DNA from: Serratia marcescens
Lineage (GTDB): Bacteria; Pseudomonadota; Gammaproteobacteria; Enterobacterales; Enterobacteriaceae
Assembly (NCBI GenBank): GCA_015548865.1
Contig: JADMXW010000024.1
Coordinates: forward strand, 1 to 64,000
Direction of reading: 5' to 3'
Length of the DNA: 64,000 nt
The translations under genes and the position numbers were made by a program. Under the pieces are notes generated by a model. It searched no databases and was not told the DNA's origin. It was given only the letters and a program-made list of their open reading frames with translations. Shown in pieces: positions 11,899 to 21,137 of the stretch; position 1 is the first letter of the stretch, and every line of letters starts with the position of its first letter.

Positions 11899-12942
11899 AT
11901 GGACCCTAATACCTTTCCGCCCAACGGCCCAGGCCGTAAGTTGGGAAGCAAACCCGTCACCTTACAGGATGTCGCTACGGCAGCCGGGGTGAGCGTTTCA
12001 ACCGTTTCTCGCGTTCTGGATGAACGGTTACCCCCTTCGCGCAGTAAAGCCGCCGAACGCGTACGACAGGTTGCACAAGAATTGGGTTACCGTCGCGATA
12101 TTATGGCCTCAAGCCTACGTCGAGGCGGCACGGGCACCATCGGTGTACTGGTGCCACGCCTGAGCGATATGGTCATGGCGTTGCTATACGAGGCCATCTG
12201 CCGTGCGGCTGAGCGCTATGGTTATTTTGCCATTGTCGCCACCTGTGGTGACGATCCGGTACAAGAAAAGCAGGCGGCAGCTTCCCTGCTTGATCGGCGC
12301 GTTGATGGGCTGATTCTGGCGACTAGCCGACTGGACGACCATTTACCGGCGGAACTGCGTCAGCAAAATGTTGCGCACGTTCTGGCATTACGTACCGACG
12401 GTGTAAGTCGATCTGCGATCGGCGACGATGAACAAGGCGGCTATCTGGCAACCCGACATCTGATCGATCTCGGTCATCGTGATATTGGTATGGTAGCAGG
12501 TCCCAGCTTTTCTTCTGGGGCGACCTACCGCCGGGAAGGATTCCATCGAGCAATGCGCGAAGCCGGGCTGACCCCGAATCCAGCCTGGATTCGGGAATCC
12601 GGTTTTAGCATCGAATCAGGAGAAAGTGAAGGAATGGCGCTGCTAAACGGCGTGCGCAGGCCCACCGCCATTTTCGCTATCAATGACGATTTAGCCTTCG
12701 GTGTTATGGCCGCAGCACATCGGCTTGGGTTGGCAATAGGCCAGGATTTATCACTGGTGGGCTATAACGATATTCCGTTGTCCGCACGCTTACCCGTTCC
12801 GCTCTCTTCGGTACATATTCCATTTGACCACGTTGCGTCTATTGCAGTTGAATTACTACTGGCAGGCACTGAACCCGTCGATACCATTCGGCGCGTCATG
12901 CCAAGCCTTATTCCACGCAGTTCCAGTGCGCCGCTCAGGTAA
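11899..12942 (+). CDS. LacI/GalR-family transcriptional regulator
   Basis: 347 residues. The N-terminal LacI helix-turn-helix and hinge (about 20-75) is seen in VTLQDVATAAGVSVSTVSRVLD and ERVRQVAQELGYRRD. The periplasmic-binding-protein-like ligand domain follows from TGTIGVLVPRLSD with DDEQGGYLATRHLIDLGHRDIGMVAGP and FAINDDLAFGVMAAAHRLG. A 20-residue N-terminal extension precedes the HTH. It lies between the lyase gene and the convergent chemoreceptor gene. It probably represses both operator-bearing promoters (10593-10617 and 17336-17360); no copy of the operator is near its own start. Confidence 0.92.
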   Translation: MDPNTFPPNGPGRKLGSKPVTLQDVATAAGVSVSTVSRVLDERLPPSRSKAAERVRQVAQELGYRRDIMASSLRRGGTGTIGVLVPRLSDMVMALLYEAICRAAERYGYFAIVATCGDDPVQEKQAAASLLDRRVDGLILATSRLDDHLPAELRQQNVAHVLALRTDGVSRSAIGDDEQGGYLATRHLIDLGHRDIGMVAGPSFSSGATYRREGFHRAMREAGLTPNPAWIRESGFSIESGESEGMALLNGVRRPTAIFAINDDLAFGVMAAAHRLGLAIGQDLSLVGYNDIPLSARLPVPLSSVHIPFDHVASIAVELLLAGTEPVDTIRRVMPSLIPRSSSAPLR

Positions 12943-12948
12943 TCCTTA

Positions 12949-12983
12949 TGCATTAGTGGGTATCATACCAGCCCGCTAATGCA
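12949..12983. terminator. Shared hairpin between convergent genes
   Basis: TGCATTAGTGGG pairs with CCCGCTAATGCA (12 bp, one G-T pair) between the regulator and chemoreceptor stops. There is no T run on either side. It probably serves both genes. Confidence 0.5.
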
Positions 12984-13000
12984 CACGTCTTCAGGCTACG

Positions 13001-14635
13001 TTACACCCAATCGCCTTGCGTCACCTGAACGGGCAAAGCAGCGAAATGGGCTTGCCGTTGTGCTGCCGCAGACTCGCAAACATCGTTTTCTGGCAAACGG
13101 AATACCGCAATCAACAAGGCAAGGCGCTCGACTTGTGCTTCCAATGCTAATGCCGCCGTTGTGGAATCACTGACCATCGCTGCATTTTCTTGAATGGTGC
13201 GATCCATATCCGTCACAGCATCACCAATTTGCGCAATGCCACGACTCTGCTCGTCCGATGCCACGGAGATATCGTTCATGATGCGATCAACAGCACCAAT
13301 TGACATCACAATATCATGCATAGCAGCACCCGCTTTTTCTACCAACACAGAACCTTCATCCACTCGAGTCACTGATTCTGCAATCGAGGCTTCAATCTCT
13401 CTGGCTGCTTGTGAACTGCGCTGAGCCAGATTACGCACTTCGCTGGCGACGACGGCAAAACCACGCCCCTGCTCTCCGGCCCGCGCCGCTTCCACCGCGG
13501 CATTCAGTGCCAATATATTGGTTTGAAAAGCAATGCTATTAATAACCGACGTGATATCCGCGATTTTCCTCGAGCTACCCGTAATATCAGACATGGTCGT
13601 CACTACTTGCTTAATGATGTCGCCGCCCCGATTGGCATTGCCAGATGCCTGACGCGCAAGCTGTCCAGCATGCCGTGCGTTGTCTGCATTGTTGGTCACA
13701 GTGGCGGTCAATTCTTCCATACTGGCCGCTGTTTCCACCATCGCAACCGCCTGTTGATCGGTGCGCGAAGACAAATTACGGTTACCAACAGCAATGGCAG
13801 AAGAGGCCGTAGCTACCTGATGTGCACTGTCCCGGATATCCACCATCAGTCCACACAGCTTTTGCGTCATATCCATCATAGCATGTGTCAACATTCCCAA
13901 CTCGTCACGACGCACTTGCTCTACCATCACAGACAGATCGCCTTGTGCAATACGCTGCGCCAGTTCAAGGTTGCCTCGTATCGATCTCGTTATCAGGCGA
14001 GTCACCGAGACAGAGATCAGTATTCCCAGCAAAACGGCGCAAATACCGATAACAACGATTTCCGCAACTGACCGATTGATAACATACTGGTTTTTCTCAT
14101 CAAGCTCACTCGCAATACGGCTAAGAGTATCGGTAACGGCAAACCCTGTTTTGATGGATTGCCTGTCTGCTTCGTTGAGGCGTTGCCACTGCTCAGCATC
14201 TTGCCTTACTCCTGCAGGATTGGCATTCTTCTGCGCATGCAGAGCAGATGCAGCAAGCACGACCTCCTCCAGTTCATGTTGATATTGCAAAAGTTGTTCA
14301 CCCAGGCGTTGGAAATGCTGCACATCGCGCGCTTCCCAACGCAATTGACGCACATTTTCCTGCTGCGCTGTTATCTGAGAGACATACCTCATCATATTGT
14401 TAGCGTTCTCTTCTTCTAACGTATAAAAGAGCTTCACTCGGGCAATTTTTGATTGGTCGAGATAATGGTTTATCTCAGACATCAGCGCTGTCTTGGTATA
14501 TAAATCACGAATTTCAGAAAAACGTAATGCACTGAAGAATACGGCAACAATAATTAATAATAATACGATAAAAAAGCCGCCATAGAGTTTCTTCGCAATA
14601 CTAACTTGAAGCATTCCTTCCCATAGAGCACGCAT
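13001..14635 (-). CDS. Methyl-accepting chemotaxis protein
   Basis: 544-residue transmembrane chemoreceptor. TM1 is at about 19-38, followed by a mostly helical periplasmic sensor of about 150 residues, TM2 near 190-212, HAMP, and the methyl-accepting domain with the conserved tip ([41 protein letters not shown]). The C-terminus ends QGDWV and lacks the NWETF tether for CheR/CheB. The start at 14635 is backed by an AGGAGG site. Downstream of the FAH operon but separated by a terminator. Its place inside this catabolic block suggests it may sense the same compound; the sequence does not show the ligand. Confidence 0.92.
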   Translation of the reverse strand: MRALWEGMLQVSIAKKLYGGFFIVLLLIIVAVFFSALRFSEIRDLYTKTALMSEINHYLDQSKIARVKLFYTLEEENANNMMRYVSQITAQQENVRQLRWEARDVQHFQRLGEQLLQYQHELEEVVLAASALHAQKNANPAGVRQDAEQWQRLNEADRQSIKTGFAVTDTLSRIASELDEKNQYVINRSVAEIVVIGICAVLLGILISVSVTRLITRSIRGNLELAQRIAQGDLSVMVEQVRRDELGMLTHAMMDMTQKLCGLMVDIRDSAHQVATASSAIAVGNRNLSSRTDQQAVAMVETAASMEELTATVTNNADNARHAGQLARQASGNANRGGDIIKQVVTTMSDITGSSRKIADITSVINSIAFQTNILALNAAVEAARAGEQGRGFAVVASEVRNLAQRSSQAAREIEASIAESVTRVDEGSVLVEKAGAAMHDIVMSIGAVDRIMNDISVASDEQSRGIAQIGDAVTDMDRTIQENAAMVSDSTTAALALEAQVERLALLIAVFRLPENDVCESAAAQRQAHFAALPVQVTQGDWV

Positions 14636-14689
14636 TCTTTCCTCCTGATAATATTTTCCGTCACCGACTCTACGTGTGAATACGAGCTA

Positions 14690-14733
14690 AAATAGACAAA
14701 CCGGATAACAGGCGTATCGCCGCATTTATCCGG
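14690..14733 (-). terminator. Terminator of the MFS-FAH operon
   Basis: On the reverse strand CCGGATAA and TTATCCGG (14733-14701) enclose an inner GGCG/CGCC stem, followed by TTTGTCTATTTT. It lies about 40 bases after the FAH stop and before the chemoreceptor start. Confidence 0.7.
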
Positions 14734-14771
14734 CCAAGAATAATAGTGATATTATTTTTTTATTACTGCTA

Positions 14772-15629
14772 TTACGCTGCGCTACAAGCCATCTTTCGCG
14801 TGGTAACACAGTTGTGTAAACAGCCAATGTGTTCAATTTCGACTTCCACGATATCGCCTTCATGCAAAAAAAGCGGCGGCGTGCGTTTTTTTCCAACCCC
14901 ACCGGGAGATCCGGTGATAATCACATCACCTGGGGATAACTCACTGAAGGTACTGATATACTCGATCAGTTCTTCGATTGGGTGGATCATACTGGCGGTC
15001 GTGTCATTTTGCACAGTATTGCCATTAAGTCGGGTTTCAATATGCAGATTTTGCGGCTCTGGCACATCATCACTCGTCACCAGCCACGGACCAAAAGCGC
15101 CGGTATTTTGCCAGTTTTTTCCTGCTGTAAACCAGGTATGCTGCCAATCGCGCACGGAGCCATCCATATAGCAGCTGTATCCGGCAATATAAGAGAAGGC
15201 GTTTGATGCAGAAATTTCCTTGCCTCGTTTACCAATAATAACGGCCAATTCTCCTTCATAGTCAAACTCATTTGATTGCGCTGGTTTTTCCACACCGCAA
15301 TTATGTCCTACCTGAGAATCAGGAAAACGAATAAATAATGTAGGAGCTGAATTCATTTCACCAAACTCGGCGCGTTTCTCCGCATAATTCATTCCGACAC
15401 AAAAAATTTTTCTAGGGTTATTAATCACCGGAAGAAATACCACCTCATCCTCTTGATAATCAGGTTGAGACTGCAAAAAATACCTGGCATCGGCAATACC
15501 ACCGTCTTCAATCAATGCGCGGAGATCGGCATAGCGCGTCCCTAACCTTTTGCCTAAATCAACTATGCCCGTTTCTACTTTCAGGCCATAAGTCTCTTTC
15601 TGGCCAATCCTAAAACTTGCTAATTTCAT
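14772..15629 (-). CDS. Fumarylacetoacetate hydrolase (FAH) family protein
   Basis: 285-residue metal-dependent C-C hydrolase or related enzyme of the FAH fold, acting on beta-diketo or 2-keto acids. Metal ligands are visible as Glu125 and Glu127 in FDYEGELAVIIG and Asp156 in YSCYMDGSVRDWQ; PGDVIITGSPGGVG is the usual C-terminal loop. The start MKLASFRIGQKE at 15629 has a GAGGT site; a longer frame would run back into the MFS gene. Second full gene of the transporter operon, 97 bases after the MFS gene. With a DapA-type lyase under the same operator, a short keto-acid pathway is likely; the substrate is unknown. Confidence 0.88.
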   Translation of the reverse strand: MKLASFRIGQKETYGLKVETGIVDLGKRLGTRYADLRALIEDGGIADARYFLQSQPDYQEDEVVFLPVINNPRKIFCVGMNYAEKRAEFGEMNSAPTLFIRFPDSQVGHNCGVEKPAQSNEFDYEGELAVIIGKRGKEISASNAFSYIAGYSCYMDGSVRDWQHTWFTAGKNWQNTGAFGPWLVTSDDVPEPQNLHIETRLNGNTVQNDTTASMIHPIEELIEYISTFSELSPGDVIITGSPGGVGKKRTPPLFLHEGDIVEVEIEHIGCLHNCVTTRKMACSAA

Positions 15630-15726
15630 TTTGTACCTCAACGATGCAATACTGAACGCCCCCTCCAATAGTGAGAAAATGCACTGCGCGAACAGCGCAT
15701 TTCCTTCTGGGTACCCCAGCCTTTTA

Positions 15727-17136
15727 CTACGGTGAAAGCTCTTCCAACACACGGCCTTTCGTTTCAATAGCAAACAACATCGTGACCGCAGCCCCAACCA
15801 GTAACACCCCCGCAAAGAAGCCAAACATTGTGCTAATGCCGCTTGATGCCATAATGGTCCCCACTACGATCGGGCCTGTTGATGATCCTAACCGCAACCA
15901 CCCACTGCCTAAGCCAGTACCAATAGCGCGCATACGGGTTGGATAGATTTCAGCCGAGTAGAGATACAGTGAGAAGGTGACCGTCTGTATGATGGCATAT
16001 GACAATCCTGCACAAATAAGGACTTGTTCCGCAGACGTTGCCCCTAGCAAAGCAAGCACGATCAGGGGAATCGGCGCCAGTAAGAAGGCAAAGGTGTACC
16101 AACGCTTACGCCCAACCTTGTCAATCAGCAATGCACACAAGACTGAGGCAATAACCCCCATCACGGACGTTGTCAGACCGTAACTAATACTGGTTTCCAA
16201 GGGAAGCTTGTAGGTTTGGCGGTAGAGAGTGGGTAACCACGTAATCATGCCGTTTGCGACCAGATAGGAGGTAAACCACATCGTCCAAATGGTAAATGTG
16301 CGCCTGCGATATATTCCCTTAAACAACCCGCTCCAGTGAGAGGTCTCTTCTTTTTTTCCCTGGATGGTCACCTTGGGCTCTTCTAAAGTGAAGCCCTGAG
16401 CAACGGCACTGCGCTCTAAATCGGTCACGATACGGTCTGCTTCAGCCAGTCGCCCTTGAGAGGCAAGCCAACGCGGAGATTCTTTCATAAAAAAACGACA
16501 GGGAAGGAGAATAAATGCCGGGACGAGACCAACAATAAACATCACCTTCCAGCCGTAGAGCGGGACAAAAGCGCGAGCAATCAATCCTGCGGCGACCAAA
16601 CCGAGCAGGAACATCACTTCATACAGCAGGAAGAACCTTCCCCGCCCTTTTGAACTGATATATTCATTGATATAAGCTGATGCAACCGGGACTTCTCCGC
16701 CGGTCCCTATCCCCTGAACAAAGCGCAGCGTCATCATTATCAGCGCGCCGGTGGCGAACAGGCAGGCCACATCCATGCTGACAAACAGCAGAATGGTGAA
16801 CAACAGCACTTTAAGACGCCCCACACGTTCAGCCAGCCAGCCAAAGAAGACCGCGCCAAGCAGTTGGCCAAGATAGCCTGCAGACAAAATCATGCCGGTT
16901 TGCTTGGGGTCTAGCCCCCATTCCTGAACCAGAAGCGGCATCGCATAAGCGATGCAGATAACGGTATAACCGTCAAAGAATGTCGCAGCGCCGATGATAT
17001 TTCGGGTCCAAAAAATACGGCGCGTGATCGGTAAGCGTTCAAGGCGGGCGACCAACTCGGCATTGGATGTCCCGCTTGCAGCGGCAGTACTGGCGTTTGC
17101 ATTGACCACACCGGCACTCATGTCATGCGTTGACAT
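15727..17136 (-). CDS. MFS transporter, metabolite:H+ symporter type
   Basis: 469-residue, 12-helix major facilitator. It shows the loop 2-3 motif GWLAERVGRLKVLL, RFVQGIGTGGEVPVASAYINEY in TM4-5, PRWL after TM6, a long central loop, and LYSAEIYPTRMRAIGTGLGSG in TM10-11, typical of SV2/metabolite:H+ symporters for aromatic or sugar acids. The N-terminal 25 residues are Ala/Thr/Ser-rich. A GGAG site precedes the ATG. It is the main gene of the operon driven from 17336-17391 and is probably the uptake carrier for the substrate of the linked lyase and hydrolase. Confidence 0.9.
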   Translation of the reverse strand: MSTHDMSAGVVNANASTAAASGTSNAELVARLERLPITRRIFWTRNIIGAATFFDGYTVICIAYAMPLLVQEWGLDPKQTGMILSAGYLGQLLGAVFFGWLAERVGRLKVLLFTILLFVSMDVACLFATGALIMMTLRFVQGIGTGGEVPVASAYINEYISSKGRGRFFLLYEVMFLLGLVAAGLIARAFVPLYGWKVMFIVGLVPAFILLPCRFFMKESPRWLASQGRLAEADRIVTDLERSAVAQGFTLEEPKVTIQGKKEETSHWSGLFKGIYRRRTFTIWTMWFTSYLVANGMITWLPTLYRQTYKLPLETSISYGLTTSVMGVIASVLCALLIDKVGRKRWYTFAFLLAPIPLIVLALLGATSAEQVLICAGLSYAIIQTVTFSLYLYSAEIYPTRMRAIGTGLGSGWLRLGSSTGPIVVGTIMASSGISTMFGFFAGVLLVGAAVTMLFAIETKGRVLEELSP

Positions 17137-17201
17137 AGTTTGTTCTCCAAAAAGGATAGTGTGTTAGCCGCGATACGCTTGCGCAGCGGCTCTGCATGCC
17201 A

Positions 17202-17291
17202 TTAGCCGACGCGCGGCAGTTCAGCATCATGATGAAATGGCGTGAAAGGTGTAGGGTTCAGGCCACGTAAATCGATATTCATGTTTGTCAT
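17202..17291 (-). pseudogene. 29-codon remnant of a second DapA-family gene (internal deletion)
   Basis: The reverse strand reads MTNMNIDLRGLNPTPFTPFH then HDAELPRVG and stop. The first 22 residues match the start of the intact lyase at 10662 (MTKINIDLRGLNPAPVTPF), including a 27-base identical DNA stretch. The last seven codons match its end (AELSFVG, then stop and TGCCA-like sequence). About 280 codons are missing between. The distance from the operator to the ATG is 44 bases in both copies. It has its own ribosome site (GGAAAGAG), so it may still be translated as a leader peptide of the MFS operon. The middle loss in frame is inferred. Confidence 0.85.
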
Positions 17292-17335
17292 GGTAGAGGT
17301 TCTCTTTCCTGGATGTTCTATTATGTATTTATTAA

Positions 17336-17391
17336 AATAACGTTCTCGGGAACGTTTGCAGATTGTTCGTCAAAGCACCGATAGGTGTCAA
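17336..17391 (-). promoter_or_regulatory. Promoter with the same LacI-type operator, for the MFS-FAH operon
   Basis: The 25 bases 17360-17336 on the reverse strand are identical to 10593-10617, including the palindrome core. TTGACA lies at 17391-17386 on the reverse strand with a weak -10 (AACAAT-like) about 17-18 bases on, just before the operator. The architecture equals that of the lyase promoter, so both units should answer to one regulator. Confidence 0.82.
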
Positions 17392-17540
17392 TAAGACCCC
17401 CTTCGCTTTTAACCCGTTATGTGATGCACATCCCTAGTTGGGTGGAAAAGTCGAGGGAGTGCAGAGAAAAAATCGCAGAGTAAAAAAACAGACAACATAA
17501 ACGTATTCAGCGCCAACAACACCGAGCGCAAAACGAAAAA

Positions 17541-17570
17541 AAACCCGGCAGCGCCTAGCGCTCCGGGTTT
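17541..17570. terminator. Terminator after slyD
   Basis: AAACCCGG, then a bulge and AGCGC-TAG-GCGCT, then CCGGGTTT. On the reverse strand it is followed by eight T's, 40 bases beyond the slyD stop; the forward strand also has a T run. Confidence 0.88.
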
Positions 17571-17609
17571 TTTAGTGTGAGGGCAAGCCTCACGGATGTG
17601 AACCGGAAA

Positions 17610-18194
17610 TCAATGGCAACCGCAGCCGCCGTGACCGCCGCAGCCGCCTTTACCGTGTTCATGATCGTGGTCGTGATCGTGACCATGACCGCCACAGCAA
17701 CCTTCGCCGTGCTCATGGTGGTGATCGTGTTCGCCGTGTACATGGCCGTGCGCAATCTCTTCTTCCGTTGCTTCACGGATTGCAACCACTTCTACGTTGA
17801 ACTTCAGATTTTGGCCTGCCAGCATGTGGTTGCCGTCAACCACTACGTGGTCCTCTTCCACTTCAGTAATTTCGACCGGCACTTGACCCTGATCGGTATC
17901 AGCCAGGAAACGCATGCCCACTTGCAGCTCATCAACGCCCATGAAGACGTCTTTCGGCACACGCTGCACCAGGTTTTCATCATATTCGCCGTATGCATCG
18001 TTGGAACCGACGCTAACGTCAAATTTTTCACCGATTTCGCGGCCTTCAAGCGCTTTTTCCAAGCCAGAAATCAGGGAACCGTGACCGTGCAGGTAGTCCA
18101 ACGGCGCACTCACCGGAGACTCATCAACCAATACACCATCTTCTGTACGTACCTGGTAGGCCAGGCTGACCACCAGATCTTTTGCTACTTTCAT
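17610..18194 (-). CDS. slyD: FKBP-type peptidyl-prolyl isomerase / nickel chaperone SlyD
   Basis: Cytosolic prolyl isomerase and chaperone that also feeds nickel to hydrogenase maturation. The FKBP domain (1-69 and about 130-145) is split by the insert-in-flap chaperone domain (GSNDAYGEYDENLVQRVPKD..., about 70-128). The C-terminal 45 residues are very rich in His, Cys and Gly (repeats such as HDHDHDHEHGKGGCGGHGGC), the metal-binding tail. 194 residues, near the E. coli length of 196. Resumes the core order after the accessory block. Confidence 0.97.
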   Translation of the reverse strand: MKVAKDLVVSLAYQVRTEDGVLVDESPVSAPLDYLHGHGSLISGLEKALEGREIGEKFDVSVGSNDAYGEYDENLVQRVPKDVFMGVDELQVGMRFLADTDQGQVPVEITEVEEDHVVVDGNHMLAGQNLKFNVEVVAIREATEEEIAHGHVHGEHDHHHEHGEGCCGGHGHDHDHDHEHGKGGCGGHGGCGCH

Positions 18195-18283
18195 GACATC
18201 TCCTACCGTTGGAAATCAAACTGGCGCAAATTGTAGCTGAAAAAAACCCCCATGTACCGTCTGGGATAAAAAAATGCCAGCAG

Positions 18284-18481
18284 TCAATCAGGATGAAACA
18301 TCCCGATGATATTCTCACCCTGTCGTTCTGACATAGCGGGCGGCGTATCCGACTGGCGCTGGTAGTAGCCACACTTTACGCAGGTGACCACTTCCACCTG
18401 CTCTTCCTGTCCAACGGCCAGTGTATCCAGCGCTTGACATTGGGGGCACACAGCGCCTGCGATAAACCGTTTACGTTGCAT
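18284..18481 (-). CDS. yheV: YheV family putative zinc ribbon protein
   Basis: 65-residue protein with CPQC (12-15) and CVKC (34-37), a four-cysteine zinc ribbon, and the family end NIIGMFHPD. Function unknown. Lies 29 bases after kefB, as in E. coli. Confidence 0.93.
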   Translation of the reverse strand: MQRKRFIAGAVCPQCQALDTLAVGQEEQVEVVTCVKCGYYQRQSDTPPAMSERQGENIIGMFHPD

Positions 18482-18510
18482 CTTGCCTTCCTCGCTGCAC
18501 GCAGCGCGTG

Positions 18511-20325
18511 CTATTCGTATTCATCCCAGTCATCCAGTCGGCGACGTTCATGCAGCATTTCACGTTGAAAAATGTCCTCTAGCTCACGCCGCGCTTCCTT
18601 AACGCGTGAAACCTGTGCCACATCGCCATCCCCCTGACGTATCGGCATCAATTCGCGCAGCATGCGCATGTCCAGACGCCGGAAATGTTGCTGTGCACGG
18701 TATGCTTGGTGAGGGTGCATCCCCACCGACATCAACGTTTTGCGCCCCAGATCCAGCGCACTCGAGAAGGTTTCACGCGAGAAATGCTTCACTCCCGACT
18801 GCAGCAACTCATGGGCTTCCACACGCCCGCGGGCACGGGCCAGAATTTCCAAGTTGGGAAAATGCTTTTGGCACAGGTGCACAATAGCCATGGTGTCTTC
18901 TGGCTCATTACAGGTAATCACAATTGCGCGTGCCTGTTCTGCTCCTGCTGCCCGCAACAACTCCAATTCGGTGGCATCACCATAGTACACTTTATAGCCG
19001 TAACTGCGCATAAGGCTGACGGCACTGATGTCGCGTTCCAATACTGTGATGCGCATTTTGTTCGCCATCAGCAAACGACCAATCACTTGCCCAAAGCGGC
19101 CAAACCCAATCACAATTACCTGCGGTTCGTCATCTTCCACATAGGGTTTCTCATCTGACTCCTCTGTGGCGTTATAACGACGCTCAAGAATGCGGTCGAT
19201 GCCCTGCATAAGTAACGGAGTGGTCATCATGGAAAGAGTGACCGTTACCAGCAGCAGCGGAAGCTGCTCCCCTTGTAGCACCTTATGTGCCGCCGCCGCA
19301 GAAAACAGCACAAACGCGAACTCGCCACCTTGACTGAGTACCCCGGCAAACTGAAGCCGTTCTGAACGCCGCATCCGATTCACACGTGCCAGCACATACA
19401 GCACAACCCCCTTGACCATAACCAAGAGGAATACCCCCAGCAGCACCTCGTAAATATGGGTAAACAGCACGCCAAGATCGAGCGCCATGCCAACGGAGAT
19501 AAAAAACAGGCCTAACAGCAACCCCTTAAAGGGCTCGATGGAGATTTCCAGTTCGTGGCGATATTCACTCTCAGCCAGCAAGACGCCTGCGATAAAGGTG
19601 CCAAGCGCCATGGAAAAGCCCAGCGCATCCATAAATACCGCAGAACCGAGTACCAGCAACAACGCTGCTGCGGTAAACACTTCGCGCACCCCAGAAGCGG
19701 CGATAAAACGGAACAGAGGACGAACCAGATAACGCCCACCAATCAGCATCCCGATAAAGGCCGCAACTTTGATAGCGACGTCTTTCCAGTCAGTCACTTC
19801 CCCTTGCACTCCGGCCAGCACTGGCACCAGAGCCAATGCGGGGATAACCGCCAAATCCTGGAACAGCAGCACCGAGAAACCCAATTGACCGGATTCGCTG
19901 CGGTTCATGCCCTTCTCACGCATCAATTGCAGTGCCATCGCCGTGGAAGACATTGCGAGCCCGATACCACCAATCAGCGCTGACTGCCAGGAAAAATCGG
20001 TTAGGTAGAGCAAACCGCCAAGGGCCGCCGCACTGAGCCCAACCTGCGCCGCACCAATGCCGAAAATAGAACGCCGCAGTGTCCATAACTTTTGCGGGTT
20101 CAGCTCCAACCCGATAATAAACATCAGGAAAACCACGCCAAGCTCAGAGAAGTGCAGGATGGCATCGACATCACGGATAAAACCCAGCCCCCAAGGACCA
20201 ATGGCTATCCCTGCAATCAAATATCCCAATACCGCACCAATGCCCAATCGGCTGGCGATGGGCACCATCAGCACAGCGACAAACAAAAACAGAATGCCCG
20301 CACTCAACAGAGGGGAACTTTCCAT
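18511..20325 (-). CDS. kefB: Glutathione-regulated potassium-efflux antiporter KefB
   Basis: K+/H+ antiporter that, when opened by electrophile-glutathione adducts, acidifies the cytoplasm for protection. The 604 residues hold about twelve membrane helices (CPA2 fold; residues 5-375) and a C-terminal RCK/KTN domain from about 400 with the nucleotide site [15 protein letters not shown] and acidic ERD. E. coli KefB has 601. Its start shares one base with the stop of kefG (TAATG), so the ancillary subunit and channel are coupled. Confidence 0.97.
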   Translation of the reverse strand: MESSPLLSAGILFLFVAVLMVPIASRLGIGAVLGYLIAGIAIGPWGLGFIRDVDAILHFSELGVVFLMFIIGLELNPQKLWTLRRSIFGIGAAQVGLSAAALGGLLYLTDFSWQSALIGGIGLAMSSTAMALQLMREKGMNRSESGQLGFSVLLFQDLAVIPALALVPVLAGVQGEVTDWKDVAIKVAAFIGMLIGGRYLVRPLFRFIAASGVREVFTAAALLLVLGSAVFMDALGFSMALGTFIAGVLLAESEYRHELEISIEPFKGLLLGLFFISVGMALDLGVLFTHIYEVLLGVFLLVMVKGVVLYVLARVNRMRRSERLQFAGVLSQGGEFAFVLFSAAAAHKVLQGEQLPLLLVTVTLSMMTTPLLMQGIDRILERRYNATEESDEKPYVEDDEPQVIVIGFGRFGQVIGRLLMANKMRITVLERDISAVSLMRSYGYKVYYGDATELELLRAAGAEQARAIVITCNEPEDTMAIVHLCQKHFPNLEILARARGRVEAHELLQSGVKHFSRETFSSALDLGRKTLMSVGMHPHQAYRAQQHFRRLDMRMLRELMPIRQGDGDVAQVSRVKEARRELEDIFQREMLHERRRLDDWDEYE

Positions 20326-20882
20326 TACTCACCCTCCCTTTTGGGCAACGGGGAAACCAGCCATTCGCTGTACGCATCGGCATAACTTGCCAGTACATCA
20401 GCAGGCAGTCGGCGCGCCCAATAGACCATCATCGGCGGCAACCAGTGCATACGACACATGGCCGCCGTCATTTCAAACGGGCGCAGCACCTCTTCCATAC
20501 TAAAGCGGTTGCTGCCCTGTGGATGATAGCTCTCCTCCGGTTCACCGGTGGTTATTACTGAACGCCAATATTTGCCCGCCAGCGCATTGCCGCCAATACC
20601 ATTGGCAAACCCGCGCGAAAGCACTCGGTCAAACCACTCTTTTAACAGTGCCGGGCAACTGTATGTATAAAGTGGATGCTGAAATACAATCACCTGATGT
20701 TCGCGCAGAAGCTGTTGCTCATAGTGAATATCAAGAAAAAAATCAGGATAGTGAGCGTACAAATCGTGTACGGTAACATGAGCTAACTGGTGCGCCGGTT
20801 GCAACAATACGCGGTTTGCCACCGAGTCTTGCGATTCCGGATGGGCATACAGCAGCAAAATCTTCGGTGGCTGCGACATCAT
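20325..20882 (-). CDS. kefG: Ancillary protein KefG of the KefB system
   Basis: Flavodoxin-fold NAD(P)H oxidoreductase relative needed for full KefB activity at the inner face of the membrane. 185 residues: [51 protein letters not shown] and TTGEPEESY match E. coli KefG. The start at 20882 follows GGAGGGG; the next ATG at 20879 is equally possible, and a longer reading from 20903 lacks support. Confidence 0.95.
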   Translation of the reverse strand: MMSQPPKILLLYAHPESQDSVANRVLLQPAHQLAHVTVHDLYAHYPDFFLDIHYEQQLLREHQVIVFQHPLYTYSCPALLKEWFDRVLSRGFANGIGGNALAGKYWRSVITTGEPEESYHPQGSNRFSMEEVLRPFEMTAAMCRMHWLPPMMVYWARRLPADVLASYADAYSEWLVSPLPKREGE

Positions 20883-20983
20883 TCCCCTCCAAAGCGTCGT
20901 CATGAGCGCGGTTTTCCGCTAACATGCTGCGCGATAACGATACGACAAACAGGACGTTCGCTGTCCCGAGATACCCGCGAAAC

Positions 20984-21107
20984 ACCCTAAATAATTCGCG
21001 TTGCAGCAAGACGGCAAGAGAGTCTCCCCCGCCCCCCTTACTCCGGTAAGGGATTCGGGTGAACAAGCGCAGCCAGCACACCTGCAACATGAAGTATGAC
21101 GGGTATA
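20984..21107. repeat. Dispersed intergenic repeat (copy B)
   Basis: Starts ACCCTAAATAATTCGCGTTG and ends GCAACATGAAGTATGACGGGTATA-like, the reverse orientation of copy A. The interior includes GTAAGGGATTCGGGTGAACAA. It fills the divergent space between kefG and yheS, where their promoters must lie. Confidence 0.8.
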
Positions 21108-21137
21108 ATTTAACATACTCTGAACATGTGACGCTTT

